Shown one piece after another: positions 41,348 through 48,474 of a stretch of 48,612 bases of DNA. Source of the stretch: Anaerolineales bacterium (GTDB lineage: Bacteria > Chloroflexota > Anaerolineae > Anaerolineales > Villigracilaceae). The notes beneath the pieces were generated by a model. That model saw only the letters and a list, made by a program, of their open reading frames with translations. It searched no databases and was not told where the DNA came from. Both the position numbers and the translations under genes were made by a program. Position 1 is the stretch's first letter; every line of letters begins with the position of its first letter. Location: assembly GCA_030680795.1 (NCBI GenBank), contig JAUXUL010000024.1, positions 1 to 48,612 on the forward strand, written 5' to 3'.

Positions 41348-41899
41348 TCACTCCGTAAACATAGGCAAATGTCCAAGTGAATGGATGTGCATCCATTGCG
41401 CGCGATCACCTTCGGTGAGTATCGCTGCCTCGCCTGCCACGCTCGCGCCGGCTTTGTTCAGGATCATGCGCATGCCCTGCAAAGTGGAACCTGTGCTGAT
41501 GACATCGTCCAGGATCAATACTTTTTTACCCTTAATCGACTCACGGTCTTTTTCATCCAAAATCAAAACCTGCGGCTGACCGGTGGTGATGGAAAGCGTT
41601 TCCGCTTGAATGGACTCGCCCATATACGGCTTGTACAACTTACGGAGAATGATGTAAGGTTTTTTCGTTTCCACTGAAAGCGCATACGCCAGCGGAATGG
41701 ACTTGGCTTCCGCCGTGACGAGCATGTCGTAATCAACATCCTTTAGTTTTTTGGCAAGTTCACGCGCACAAGCCTGAACCAGTTCTGTATCTCCCAGAAT
41801 GTTCAGGATGGCGATCCGCAAACCGGGCTTGATCTCAAAGAGGGGTAGTTCACGTTTGATGCCGGCGATCTCAATCGAATATATTTCGCGTTTGGACAT
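41348..41899 (-). CDS. Adenine/xanthine phosphoribosyltransferase-like protein
   Basis: 183 residues from the ATG at 41899 (AGAGGA upstream). A type I PRTase: MLVTAEAKSIPLAYALS, YIILRKLYKPYMGESIQ (flexible loop) and the PRPP loop VLILDDVISTGSTLQG. It resembles Apt/Xpt salvage enzymes that join a purine base to PRPP. The base preference cannot be read, so I leave the symbol open. Confidence 0.85.
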   Translation of the reverse strand: MSKREIYSIEIAGIKRELPLFEIKPGLRIAILNILGDTELVQACARELAKKLKDVDYDMLVTAEAKSIPLAYALSVETKKPYIILRKLYKPYMGESIQAETLSITTGQPQVLILDEKDRESIKGKKVLILDDVISTGSTLQGMRMILNKAGASVAGEAAILTEGDRAQWMHIHSLGHLPMFTE

Positions 41900-41969
41900 G
41901 GATTTCCTCTGCAAGGGAAAATAGTTTTTGCGCCTGTAAGTTTATCATAACTCCATAGAAAATTTGTGC

Positions 41970-41975
41970 TATACT
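41970..41975 (+). promoter_or_regulatory. Extended -10 element of the Cas4-like N-terminal gene
   Basis: TGCTATACT (TGn + TATACT). The six bases after the box bring +1 exactly to the A of the ATG at 41982, a leaderless arrangement. Confidence 0.55.
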
Positions 41976-41981
41976 GTGCCA

Positions 41982-42215
41982 ATGCCAATCATCCGCGCTT
42001 CTGAAATTGGAAGTTACCTATACTGCCGCCGCGCCTGGGGGTATCGCAAACAAGGTGTGGAGTCGGAGAATCAAGTTGAACTCGCCGCAGGAACGGAATT
42101 ACATCACCAACACGGACGCACAGTCCTCACATCGTCTCTCTCGCGGGCCTTTGGCCTGCTCCTGTTTCTTGCGGCAATTGTCCTGCTTGTGACATATTGC
42201 ACCGGGCAATCATGA
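41982..42215 (+). CDS. Cas4-like nuclease, N-terminal half with C-terminal membrane helix
   Basis: 77 residues. MPIIRASEIGSYLYCRRAW is the N-terminal signature of Cas4/RecB-type nucleases, with Cys15 where Cas4 places its first Fe-S cysteine. AAGTELHHQHGR (35-46) matches the G...H motif I. The rest of the nuclease is missing; the protein ends in one membrane helix (about 55-72). The missing part, with the metal-binding Asp/Glu/Lys and the other three cysteines, is encoded at 42953-43465. The ATG at 41982 coincides with the predicted transcription start; earlier in-frame starts would lie upstream of it. Confidence 0.7.
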   Translation: MPIIRASEIGSYLYCRRAWGYRKQGVESENQVELAAGTELHHQHGRTVLTSSLSRAFGLLLFLAAIVLLVTYCTGQS

Positions 42216-42225
42216 TCATGTTGAA

Positions 42226-42244
42226 CCCTTCGACAAGCTCAGGG
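42226..42244. repeat. Spacer repeat CCCTTCGACAAGCTCAGGG
   Basis: A short hairpin (CCCT/AGGG ends) of the same kind as the repeat at 21401-21441. It marks the left edge of the DNA separating the two Cas4-like halves. Confidence 0.5.
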
Positions 42245-42278
42245 CATCGCGTTTAAGGTTCAACGATAAGGGTAAACC

Positions 42279-42914
42279 ATGTCTGATTTATTAAAACGTC
42301 TGGCTTATTTACAAACACGTCGTGATAGAACGCCCAATCTCGATTTGGCGCGTGACCTTGTTGCACGAAATGATACAGCAGGCATTCGTGAAATTGCCGA
42401 AAATATGTGGAGTGAAAATAAAAATATTCACTGGGATTGTATTCACGTCATGTATGAGATTGGCGCCATTGAACCAAATCTCATCGCACAATACGCCGAA
42501 GATTTTATAAAACTATTAAAAAGCAGGCATAACAACATGGTCTGGGGCGCAATGACAGCGCTCGCGGAAATAGCCAGGGTCAACCCCGATTTTATTTTCA
42601 AGCATTTGAACGAGATCAAGAAAGCCAAAGAGGCAGGCTCGGTTATCACAATTGACAATTCAATTTCTGCTCTGGCGCACACCGCCGCCGCGAACGAGAA
42701 TTACAACAATGCCATCTTCCCTTATTTGCTCGAGCATTTATCAACCTGCCGTCCCAAGGAAGTGCCGCAACATGCAGAGCGGATATTACCTGCTGTGAAT
42801 GAATCCAATAAAGACGAATTCATCAAAGTCCTCAAAAAAAGAAATGATGACCTTTCCGGCGTGGCATTTACACGTCTGGGCAGAATCATAAGGCTGGCAG
42901 AAAAAATCACGTAA
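42279..42914 (+). CDS. HEAT/ARM-like helical repeat protein
   Basis: 211 residues, almost entirely alpha-helical, with paired helices about every 38-40 residues: DTAGIREIAENMW, HWDCIHVMYEIGAIEPNLIA, NNMVWGAMTALAEIARVNPD, ITIDNSISALAHTAAANE. The repeated pattern W/A-x-x-x-A-L-x-E-I-A fits HEAT/armadillo solenoids, which bind proteins or nucleic acid. No catalytic motif. AAGGG precedes the ATG. It sits between the two halves of a Cas4-like nuclease, either as a partner or as an insertion. Confidence 0.75.
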   Translation: MSDLLKRLAYLQTRRDRTPNLDLARDLVARNDTAGIREIAENMWSENKNIHWDCIHVMYEIGAIEPNLIAQYAEDFIKLLKSRHNNMVWGAMTALAEIARVNPDFIFKHLNEIKKAKEAGSVITIDNSISALAHTAAANENYNNAIFPYLLEHLSTCRPKEVPQHAERILPAVNESNKDEFIKVLKKRNDDLSGVAFTRLGRIIRLAEKIT

Positions 42915-42952
42915 CTACTACTTTCTACTTTTCATCCTTCATCCTTTTTCCC

Positions 42953-43465
42953 ATGCTCTACCTCGCCCTCGTCCTGCTCATCTTCGCCCTCTTCTTTTTC
43001 CGCCGATCCTCAACTCAGCGGAAGGAAGCAGGCTTGCCCGCTGGCCGCATCATCTACACGGATACGCACGGGTGGGGCAAAGTGGAAAAACCTCTTTTCT
43101 ACTCTGCATTGGAGTTGTCAGGCAAACCTGATTACCTTGTCCAGCAAAACGGAAAGATCGTTCCCGTGGAGGTCAAATCAGGCCGCGCGCCGGAAGCGCC
43201 CTACGATTCACATATTTATCAACTTGCGGCCTATTGCCTGCTGGTGGAGAAAACCTACAACATACGCCCGCCGCATGGGATCATCCATTACGAGAACCGT
43301 GATTTCGCCATTGATTACACGCGGGAGTTGGAATCTGCTTTGGTCGAATTACTGGCAGATTTGCGCGCGGATGACCTGAAGGGAGATTTCCCTCGTTCGC
43401 ATGAGCAGGCCTCTCGTTGTAAAAGATGCGGGTTTCGCAATGTCTGCGATCAGAGCCTGGTGTAG
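42953..43465 (+). CDS. Cas4-like nuclease, C-terminal half with N-terminal membrane helix
   Basis: 170 residues. Begins with a membrane helix (2-16) followed by RR, so the rest should be cytoplasmic. The PD-(D/E)xK core is SGKPDYLVQQNGKIVPVEVK (Asp60, Glu73, Lys75), then the RecB-family QxxxY motif (Gln90-Tyr94). The C-terminal CKRCGFRNVC gives Cys156, Cys159 and Cys165, three of the four cysteines of a Cas4 Fe-S cluster. The fourth is Cys15 of the gene at 41982. No cas1, cas2 or CRISPR array is present. No clear ribosome-binding site. Confidence 0.75.
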   Translation: MLYLALVLLIFALFFFRRSSTQRKEAGLPAGRIIYTDTHGWGKVEKPLFYSALELSGKPDYLVQQNGKIVPVEVKSGRAPEAPYDSHIYQLAAYCLLVEKTYNIRPPHGIIHYENRDFAIDYTRELESALVELLADLRADDLKGDFPRSHEQASRCKRCGFRNVCDQSLV

Positions 43466-43519
43466 GGGCACAGCCTGATGGATAATCGTTAAATTCGTTT
43501 CTAGTTTTGCTGTGCCCCT
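43464..43519. repeat. Inverted repeat between the Cas4-like gene and nadK
   Basis: AGGGGCACAGC (43464-43474) and GCTGTGCCCCT (43509-43519) are perfect 11-bp arms with a 34-nt loop. It starts in the stop codon and could end transcription or mark an inserted spacer element. Confidence 0.6.
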
Positions 43520-43534
43520 GCCATCCACAAAAGG

Positions 43535-43540
43535 TATAAT
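43535..43540 (+). promoter_or_regulatory. -10 element of nadK (leaderless geometry)
   Basis: TATAAT followed by six bases and then the ATG at 43547, so +1 is the start codon. No Shine-Dalgarno and no clear -35. Confidence 0.6.
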
Positions 43541-43546
43541 TTCGTC

Positions 43547-44410
43547 ATGTCTGTGTCCTTCATCCCCAAACGACCTTGTGTCACGGCATATCCGAAAATG
43601 CCTGAAGCCTTTGCAGAAGCAGAAGCCATGTCTGCCTTCCTTAATGAAAAAGGCATGGATGCACCCCATGGTTCTTTGTACGATGAAGAACTTCGCAAAC
43701 GCGTAAAAAAAGGCGAGTTTGATATGCTCATTGTTCTTGGTGGTGACGGCAGTGTCTTACGAGCCGGTCATTTATGTGCGCCAGCTGGCGTGCCGATTTT
43801 AGGTGTGAACCTTGGCAGGCTGGGGTTTCTCATTCAGGTTGACCGCAAGGAATGGCGCGGGTACTTTGAAAAATTATTAAATGGCGAAGCGTGGATCGAG
43901 AACCGCATGATGCTACGCGCCGAACATACCCGCGCTAGCGAGAGTCTTGGTCATTCAAACGCATTGAATGAAGTAGTGGTTGCACGCGGACAAAACCTGC
44001 GCCCCGTTCGGTTGACTGCTTTTGTGGACACTCGTCAACTGACCAGCTATGTGGCAGATGGGTTGATCGCATCCAGCGCCACAGGTTCAACTGCTTATGC
44101 TCTCGCAGCGGGCGGCCCAATTCTGCCGCCGGAGTTGCGTAATATTTTACTGGTGCCCATTGCGCCGCATCTTTCAGTGGATCGCGCTGTTGTTTTATCA
44201 GAAGGATCTTCTGTCAGCATTGTGGTTAAGAGTGAAAACGCCGTTCTCAGTGTGGATGGTCAACCACCGACACCGTTGATGGAAGATGACCGCGTCAATG
44301 TAACTGCCGCCGATGTGTCCGCGCAATTTGTCCGCTTTGGGGACCCGGGATATTTCTATCGCAATATCACTGCTCATATGAACGAAAACTCTTTAGGATT
44401 TCCACGATGA
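43547..44410 (+). CDS. nadK: NAD kinase
   Basis: 287 residues. MLIVLGGDGSVLRAGHL (GGDGS at 65-69) is the catalytic diacylglycerol-kinase-like motif. GVNLGRLGFL, NEVVVARG and DGLIASSATGSTAYALAAGGP follow. It phosphorylates NAD to NADP. The usual ATPTGSTAY reads SSATGSTAY. The gene heads an apparent operon with a B-box membrane protein (4-bp ATGA overlap) and recN (3-bp gap); nadK-recN linkage is common in bacteria. Confidence 0.95.
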   Translation: MSVSFIPKRPCVTAYPKMPEAFAEAEAMSAFLNEKGMDAPHGSLYDEELRKRVKKGEFDMLIVLGGDGSVLRAGHLCAPAGVPILGVNLGRLGFLIQVDRKEWRGYFEKLLNGEAWIENRMMLRAEHTRASESLGHSNALNEVVVARGQNLRPVRLTAFVDTRQLTSYVADGLIASSATGSTAYALAAGGPILPPELRNILLVPIAPHLSVDRAVVLSEGSSVSIVVKSENAVLSVDGQPPTPLMEDDRVNVTAADVSAQFVRFGDPGYFYRNITAHMNENSLGFPR

Positions 44411-44925
44411 CCGATATGACCATTACCTATTGCTATGCTCATCCCACCCGCGAGACCAGCCTGCGTTGCAAACGCTGTGACCGCCCAATGTGTGCATCCT
44501 GCGCTGTGCGGACACCTACCGGCTACGTATGCAGGGATTGCGTCCGTACCCATCAAAAGGCTTTTGATACTGCTATGTGGTACGACTATTTGACAGGCCT
44601 GGGCGTCACCATTATGCTTTCATTGATCACCAGTGCCCTGGTCGCTTTTATCGGGTCTTTCATCGGATTTTTCATGTTCTTCCTTGCGGCTGGCATCGGC
44701 GGCGGCGCAGGAACATTGATCTCAAACCTTACTTTAGCCGTCATTAATAAGCGTCGTTCAAAACCGTTGTTCATCGCCTGCGCAACAGGTGTGGCGCTTG
44801 GCGCTCTGCCGGTTGTGATCGTCCTGCTCTTGACGGGAAATATCTATGGCGTCATCGGTGTGGTCATTTACCTTGTGATCGCAACGCCGCTGGTCTATAC
44901 TCGCATCTCAGGGATTCGACTATAA
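44407..44925 (+). CDS. B-box-type zinc-binding membrane protein
   Basis: 172 residues. The N-terminal zinc module (9-48) reads CYAHPTRETSLRCKRCDRPM, then CASC and YVCRDCVRTH, a B-box-like Cys/His pattern seen in bacterial rhomboid-adjacent proteins. Three to four membrane helices follow (about 65-85, 88-112, 125-150, 150-168). No rhomboid serine protease motif is visible. Function unknown. Translation is coupled to nadK upstream and recN follows 3 bp later. Confidence 0.75.
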   Translation: MTDMTITYCYAHPTRETSLRCKRCDRPMCASCAVRTPTGYVCRDCVRTHQKAFDTAMWYDYLTGLGVTIMLSLITSALVAFIGSFIGFFMFFLAAGIGGGAGTLISNLTLAVINKRRSKPLFIACATGVALGALPVVIVLLLTGNIYGVIGVVIYLVIATPLVYTRISGIRL

Positions 44926-44928
44926 CCT

Positions 44929-46665
44929 ATGCTTACTGAACTCCACATTCAAAATTTTGCCATTATAGATAAACTGGATTTGCGTTTCGGCCCAAGTCTC
45001 ATCATTCTCACAGGTGAGACGGGCGCGGGGAAATCCATCATCCTCGATGCAGTGGTCATGCTCATCGGCGGCAAAGCGGATACGACCTTTATCCGCACTG
45101 ATTCAGAGGCCGCATTTGTTGAGGGTGTGTTCCAGCTTAAGGGCCCAGAAAAAGAGGCGGTACACGAAATCCTGACACGCGAAGAGTTGATGGACGATCC
45201 CAATTATGTGGTGCTCATGCGCGAAGTCCGCAAAGAGGGACGGAGTGTGGCGCGTGTGAATGGCCGTACGGTGAATGTTGGATTGTTGAAGGAACTCGGC
45301 GCATTGTTGATTGACATCCACGGGCAGGCAGAACATTTGTCTTTGCTCGATCTGCGCGCACACCTCGGCCTGCTCGATCGCTACGCGGAGGTTGCGAAAC
45401 CGCTGAATGAGTACCGCCAGACCTACCAGGCCTTGTTGAACTTGCGCCGCGAGCTGAGTGATCTGCAAAAAGCGCAAGCGGATGCAGAGCGCCGCACGGA
45501 AACCCTCACCTATCAGGCTGAGGAAATCGAAGCCGCAAAATTAAAGACCGGCGAAGACCAGGAACTTCGCAAGGAACGCGATAGACTAGCGAATGCCGAG
45601 TCGCTGGCGCAGAATGCACAGGAGGCTTTGGCAGTCCTGGATGAAGGCTCGCCTGAAACACCCGCCGCTACGGATTTGGTTGGCCAGGCCGCGCAGGCCC
45701 TGGCTGCGCTGGCAAAAATAGATGAAGGTCAGGCTGAGTTGGCCAATCAGGCGGAGGTCATGTTGGATACGATCTCTGACATCATCCACGGCTTGCGCGG
45801 TTACCTCGAAGAGATCGAATTCAACCCCAAAAGATTGGAGGATGTTGAAGAGCGTTTGGATCTGATCCATTCGCTCACGCGAAAATATGGCGGCAGTATC
45901 CCTGCGGTGATCGCCTATGGAGTGGACGCGCGCAAGCAATTGGAAACCATCACCGGCGCGGCGGATCGAATCGCTGCGCTGGAAATGCAGGAAGCCAAAC
46001 TGCTTGAAAAGCTTGCCAGGCAAGGCAATACCCTTTCTGAAAAACGCAAATCCGCCGCCGCTGAAATGGTCAAGGGAATTGAGGCTGAACTTAATGACCT
46101 AAAAATGGCATCTGCGAAATTTGGCGTGGACTTCCAAACCAAGCCTGACCCCAACGGCGCGCCGCTTGCAGATGGAACCCGCATCGCCTTTGACCAAAAC
46201 GGCTTCGACCGCGTGGAGTTTCTCGTGGCCCCGAATCCCGGCGAAGGACTCAAGCCGCTGGCAAAGATCGCATCAGGTGGTGAAACCTCGCGTTTGATGC
46301 TCGGTTTAAAGAATGTGATGGCCAATGCAGACGAAGTACCCGCCTTGATCTTCGATGAAATTGACCAGGGTATCGGCGGGCGTGTGGGTATGGTTGTCGG
46401 TCAGAAGTTATGGAATCTCTCGCGCACACATCAGGTCTTTTGCGTGACGCATCTTCCCCAGCTGGCAGCCTTTGGTGACCAGCATTATCAAGTGCAAAAA
46501 ATCGTGGATAATGGCCGAACGCTCACCCGCGTGGAACTGCTTGAAGGCGAACCACGCCTGTTGGAACTCTCGCAGATGCTTGGCGAGGTAGGCGAAGGTA
46601 CGCTCCGCTCTGCGCACGAATTATTGCAGACCGCCAGACAAATGATAAAAAACTCGAAAAAATAG
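44929..46665 (+). CDS. recN: DNA repair protein RecN
   Basis: A 578-residue SMC-like ATPase. It starts MLTELHIQNFAIIDKLDL, the family N-terminus. Walker A is LTGETGAGKSIILDAV (about 26-41), followed by a coiled-coil middle (about 150-390). Signature KIASGGETSRLMLGLK is near 446 and Walker B ALIFDEIDQGIGG near 472. It acts early in double-strand-break repair. A strong terminator follows, closing the nadK operon. Confidence 0.96.
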   Translation: MLTELHIQNFAIIDKLDLRFGPSLIILTGETGAGKSIILDAVVMLIGGKADTTFIRTDSEAAFVEGVFQLKGPEKEAVHEILTREELMDDPNYVVLMREVRKEGRSVARVNGRTVNVGLLKELGALLIDIHGQAEHLSLLDLRAHLGLLDRYAEVAKPLNEYRQTYQALLNLRRELSDLQKAQADAERRTETLTYQAEEIEAAKLKTGEDQELRKERDRLANAESLAQNAQEALAVLDEGSPETPAATDLVGQAAQALAALAKIDEGQAELANQAEVMLDTISDIIHGLRGYLEEIEFNPKRLEDVEERLDLIHSLTRKYGGSIPAVIAYGVDARKQLETITGAADRIAALEMQEAKLLEKLARQGNTLSEKRKSAAAEMVKGIEAELNDLKMASAKFGVDFQTKPDPNGAPLADGTRIAFDQNGFDRVEFLVAPNPGEGLKPLAKIASGGETSRLMLGLKNVMANADEVPALIFDEIDQGIGGRVGMVVGQKLWNLSRTHQVFCVTHLPQLAAFGDQHYQVQKIVDNGRTLTRVELLEGEPRLLELSQMLGEVGEGTLRSAHELLQTARQMIKNSKK

Positions 46666-46670
46666 GGACA

Positions 46671-46703
46671 AAAAAACGGAGGCTTTCAAGCCTCCGTTTT
46701 TTT
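46671..46703. terminator. Intrinsic terminator after recN
   Basis: CGGAGGCTT and AAGCCTCCG with a TC loop, flanked by six A and seven T. Works on both strands. Confidence 0.95.
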
Positions 46704-46725
46704 GTCGGTATTGATTTTGAACTTA

Positions 46726-46770
46726 AATGATGACCGCCAGGGTGAGGGGGGCACCCTGGCGGTCATCATT
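46726..46770. repeat. Perfect 19-bp inverted repeat
   Basis: AATGATGACCGCCAGGGTG (46726-46744) and CACCCTGGCGGTCATCATT (46752-46770) with a 7-nt G-rich loop. No T run follows. It is longer than any terminator in the window and lies between recN and a tRNA gene. Confidence 0.85.
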
Positions 46771-46860
46771 GGCAATATTACTACGACACCAAAAAAAAAT
46801 CAAGCCTTTTGAGGTTAGAAATTTCTTATAAAATTCAACATTCTCACTAAAATTTCTAAG

Positions 46861-46932
46861 TGCCCCGAGTAGGAATCGGACCTACATCTAAGCCTTAGGA
46901 GTGCTTTGTTCTATCCATTGAACTATCGGGGC
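46861..46932 (-). tRNA. tRNA-Arg (anticodon CCT)
   Basis: On the minus strand the acceptor GCCCCGA pairs with TCGGGGC, the D arm is GTTC...GAAC and the anticodon loop CTCCTAA gives anticodon CCT. The T arm is GTAGG-TCCGATT-CCTAC and the discriminator is A. CCA is not encoded. The anticodon stem AAGCA/GGCTT has an A-G mismatch at its last pair. It reads the rare AGG codon. Confidence 0.88.
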
Positions 46933-46993
46933 GGGCAATAAGATTATACACAAAAGGACGGAATCCATCCATTCTATGTTTGCCTAATAATAA

Positions 46994-47140
46994 TCAATAA
47001 CGCAATTTTGCCGTCCACACAATATCTTCTAAAGTTAACACTATCCAATGCACGGCGAGATAAAAGACCAGCTCTTCATAGACAGAATAGATTACGGCTT
47101 TGGCTTCATTTTTTACAAACACAAAGGGTGCAGCCGATAT
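46994..47140 (-). pseudogene. Possible gene fragment near the tRNA
   Basis: On the minus strand a short frame ending KNEAKAVIYSVYEELVFYLA... looks protein-like (amphipathic and aromatic), but it has no start, no homology I recognise and merges upstream with repeat-like DNA. It may be the tail of a lost gene. Low confidence. Confidence 0.2.
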
Positions 47141-47225
47141 CGAGCTGGTAGCTGAGCCTAAACCCTGTCGAAGTATGCACGAAGGGAAAGATTTCACTGA
47201 AACCCTCACGGACTTTGTAATTAAT

Positions 47226-48272
47226 TTATTTTTGCGCGGCGTAGGCATCTGCCATTTGCGAGAAGGTAGCCCATTGCACGTCGCCTGATGCAACCAGCGG
47301 ATCAATCACCTCGGTTAAAAAATATTCGATCACTTCAAACGGATGCTGCGGATCGCCGCGAAATTCCCCCGGATGAACGGTGAAGTGGAAGACATTCACC
47401 TTGTTTGGGTCGGCGGCTTTAAGCGAGGCATACAAACTTTCATTTAGAAATTCAAAGTAGGCTTCATCGCCGCCCGCGTCGTCACTGCGGCGCATGGATG
47501 CAAAGTTCGTTGCATCATATTGGCCTTCGGGCAAAAAGATGATCGCGCCGTTGGGATCATGCTGCGTAAATGCGGTGAGAGTTATGCCATCTGTTCCGCC
47601 GGCAGGCCGCCAGGGATTGACACCCACAAACTCAAGCGGTGTTTCCTGTATCTTTGGATTCTTCCAATCGCTGTTGACATCCAGCCCGGCGCATTGTGCG
47701 GCCTCATAAACATTCACAAACAAATTCCCGCCGCTCCAATAGCGAATGTCCGTTACGCCGCTCGCCTGCGTAATAAAAGAAATTTCCTGGTTCATCACAT
47801 CGCACCATTGTTGAACACTCAACGCGGCAGAGTTCTTTCCAAGATGCGCGTCCTCATGAAAGTGAAGCGCCATCTCATGTCCGCGCGAGGCAAGGTCGGT
47901 AAGAATGGTATTACCCGATTCAATTGCCACCGTTGTAAAAGGCGATTGCATTTGAATGGTCATGTACCCGCCATGCGTTTCGACGATCCGGGTGACCGCG
48001 AGAATATCTTTGACGTGATTATTGAAGAAGGCAGGCTGGTGATAATCGCCTTTGCCTCCGCTGAATCCCTGCGCGGTTTCACCCATTGGCTCGATGTGCA
48101 TGCCGATGGTGAAGAGCAGGACGACTTCGCCCGCGTCATTTTTAACTGGAGAACTGGTCGCGGCGTCGACAGGTTGATTCGTCGTTGGGACATTTTTTGC
48201 GGCAGGCGTGCTTATATTGCAGGCGAGCGAAAGAATGATGAGCGCAGTTAACGTGATCAGTGAACGTTTCAT
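47226..48272 (-). CDS. Lipoprotein resembling polysaccharide deacetylases
   Basis: 348 residues from the ATG at 48272 (GGAGG 6 nt upstream; an earlier ATG lies five codons before). The signal peptide MKRSLITLTALIILSLAC ends in a lipobox with Cys18, so it is anchored outside the membrane. A Thr/Pro/Asn linker is followed by a catalytic-like domain: VVLLFTIGMHIEP, MTIQMQSPFTTVAIE, GHEMALHFHEDAHLG (metal-binding His cluster) and FHFTVHPGEF. The order fits a NodB/polysaccharide-deacetylase-type (beta/alpha) barrel, but motifs are divergent, so sugar deacetylation is tentative. Confidence 0.65.
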   Translation of the reverse strand: MKRSLITLTALIILSLACNISTPAAKNVPTTNQPVDAATSSPVKNDAGEVVLLFTIGMHIEPMGETAQGFSGGKGDYHQPAFFNNHVKDILAVTRIVETHGGYMTIQMQSPFTTVAIESGNTILTDLASRGHEMALHFHEDAHLGKNSAALSVQQWCDVMNQEISFITQASGVTDIRYWSGGNLFVNVYEAAQCAGLDVNSDWKNPKIQETPLEFVGVNPWRPAGGTDGITLTAFTQHDPNGAIIFLPEGQYDATNFASMRRSDDAGGDEAYFEFLNESLYASLKAADPNKVNVFHFTVHPGEFRGDPQHPFEVIEYFLTEVIDPLVASGDVQWATFSQMADAYAAQK

Positions 48273-48396
48273 GGTGGCCTCCATCATGTAGAATATAAAA
48301 TCATTGTGAGCGCGTGATTTTGCAAGCGTAAAATCTTTGTAAAAAATAAGCCGGGCTTTATGTTCGTCGGACTAAAGTCCTGCATCAGGTCGTGAA

Positions 48397-48415
48397 AGTC
48401 GGCTTTTAGCCGACT
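48397..48415. terminator. Hairpin AGTCGGCT / AGCCGACT
   Basis: Perfect 8-bp arms with a TTT loop, next to a second small hairpin GGACT/AGTCC at 48369-48380. It could end a minus-strand gene entering from the right edge, or belong to the spacer repeats. Confidence 0.4.
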
Positions 48416-48474
48416 CATTGTGCCAGCCAGAAAGCGGCGCACTGAGCCCTGTTGAAGTGGCTTCCCTGTACTAT

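Noticed and set aside
41964-41981. Six-codon upstream extension of the Cas4-like N-terminal gene
   Set aside because: It would start before the predicted transcription start and adds residues not typical of the family.
41982-43465. CRISPR-Cas locus
   Set aside because: The Cas4-like genes have no repeat-spacer array, cas1 or cas2 anywhere in the window.
47520-48251. 243-codon plus-strand frame opposite the lipoprotein
   Set aside because: The minus frame has a signal peptide, lipobox and ribosome-binding site; this is its shadow.
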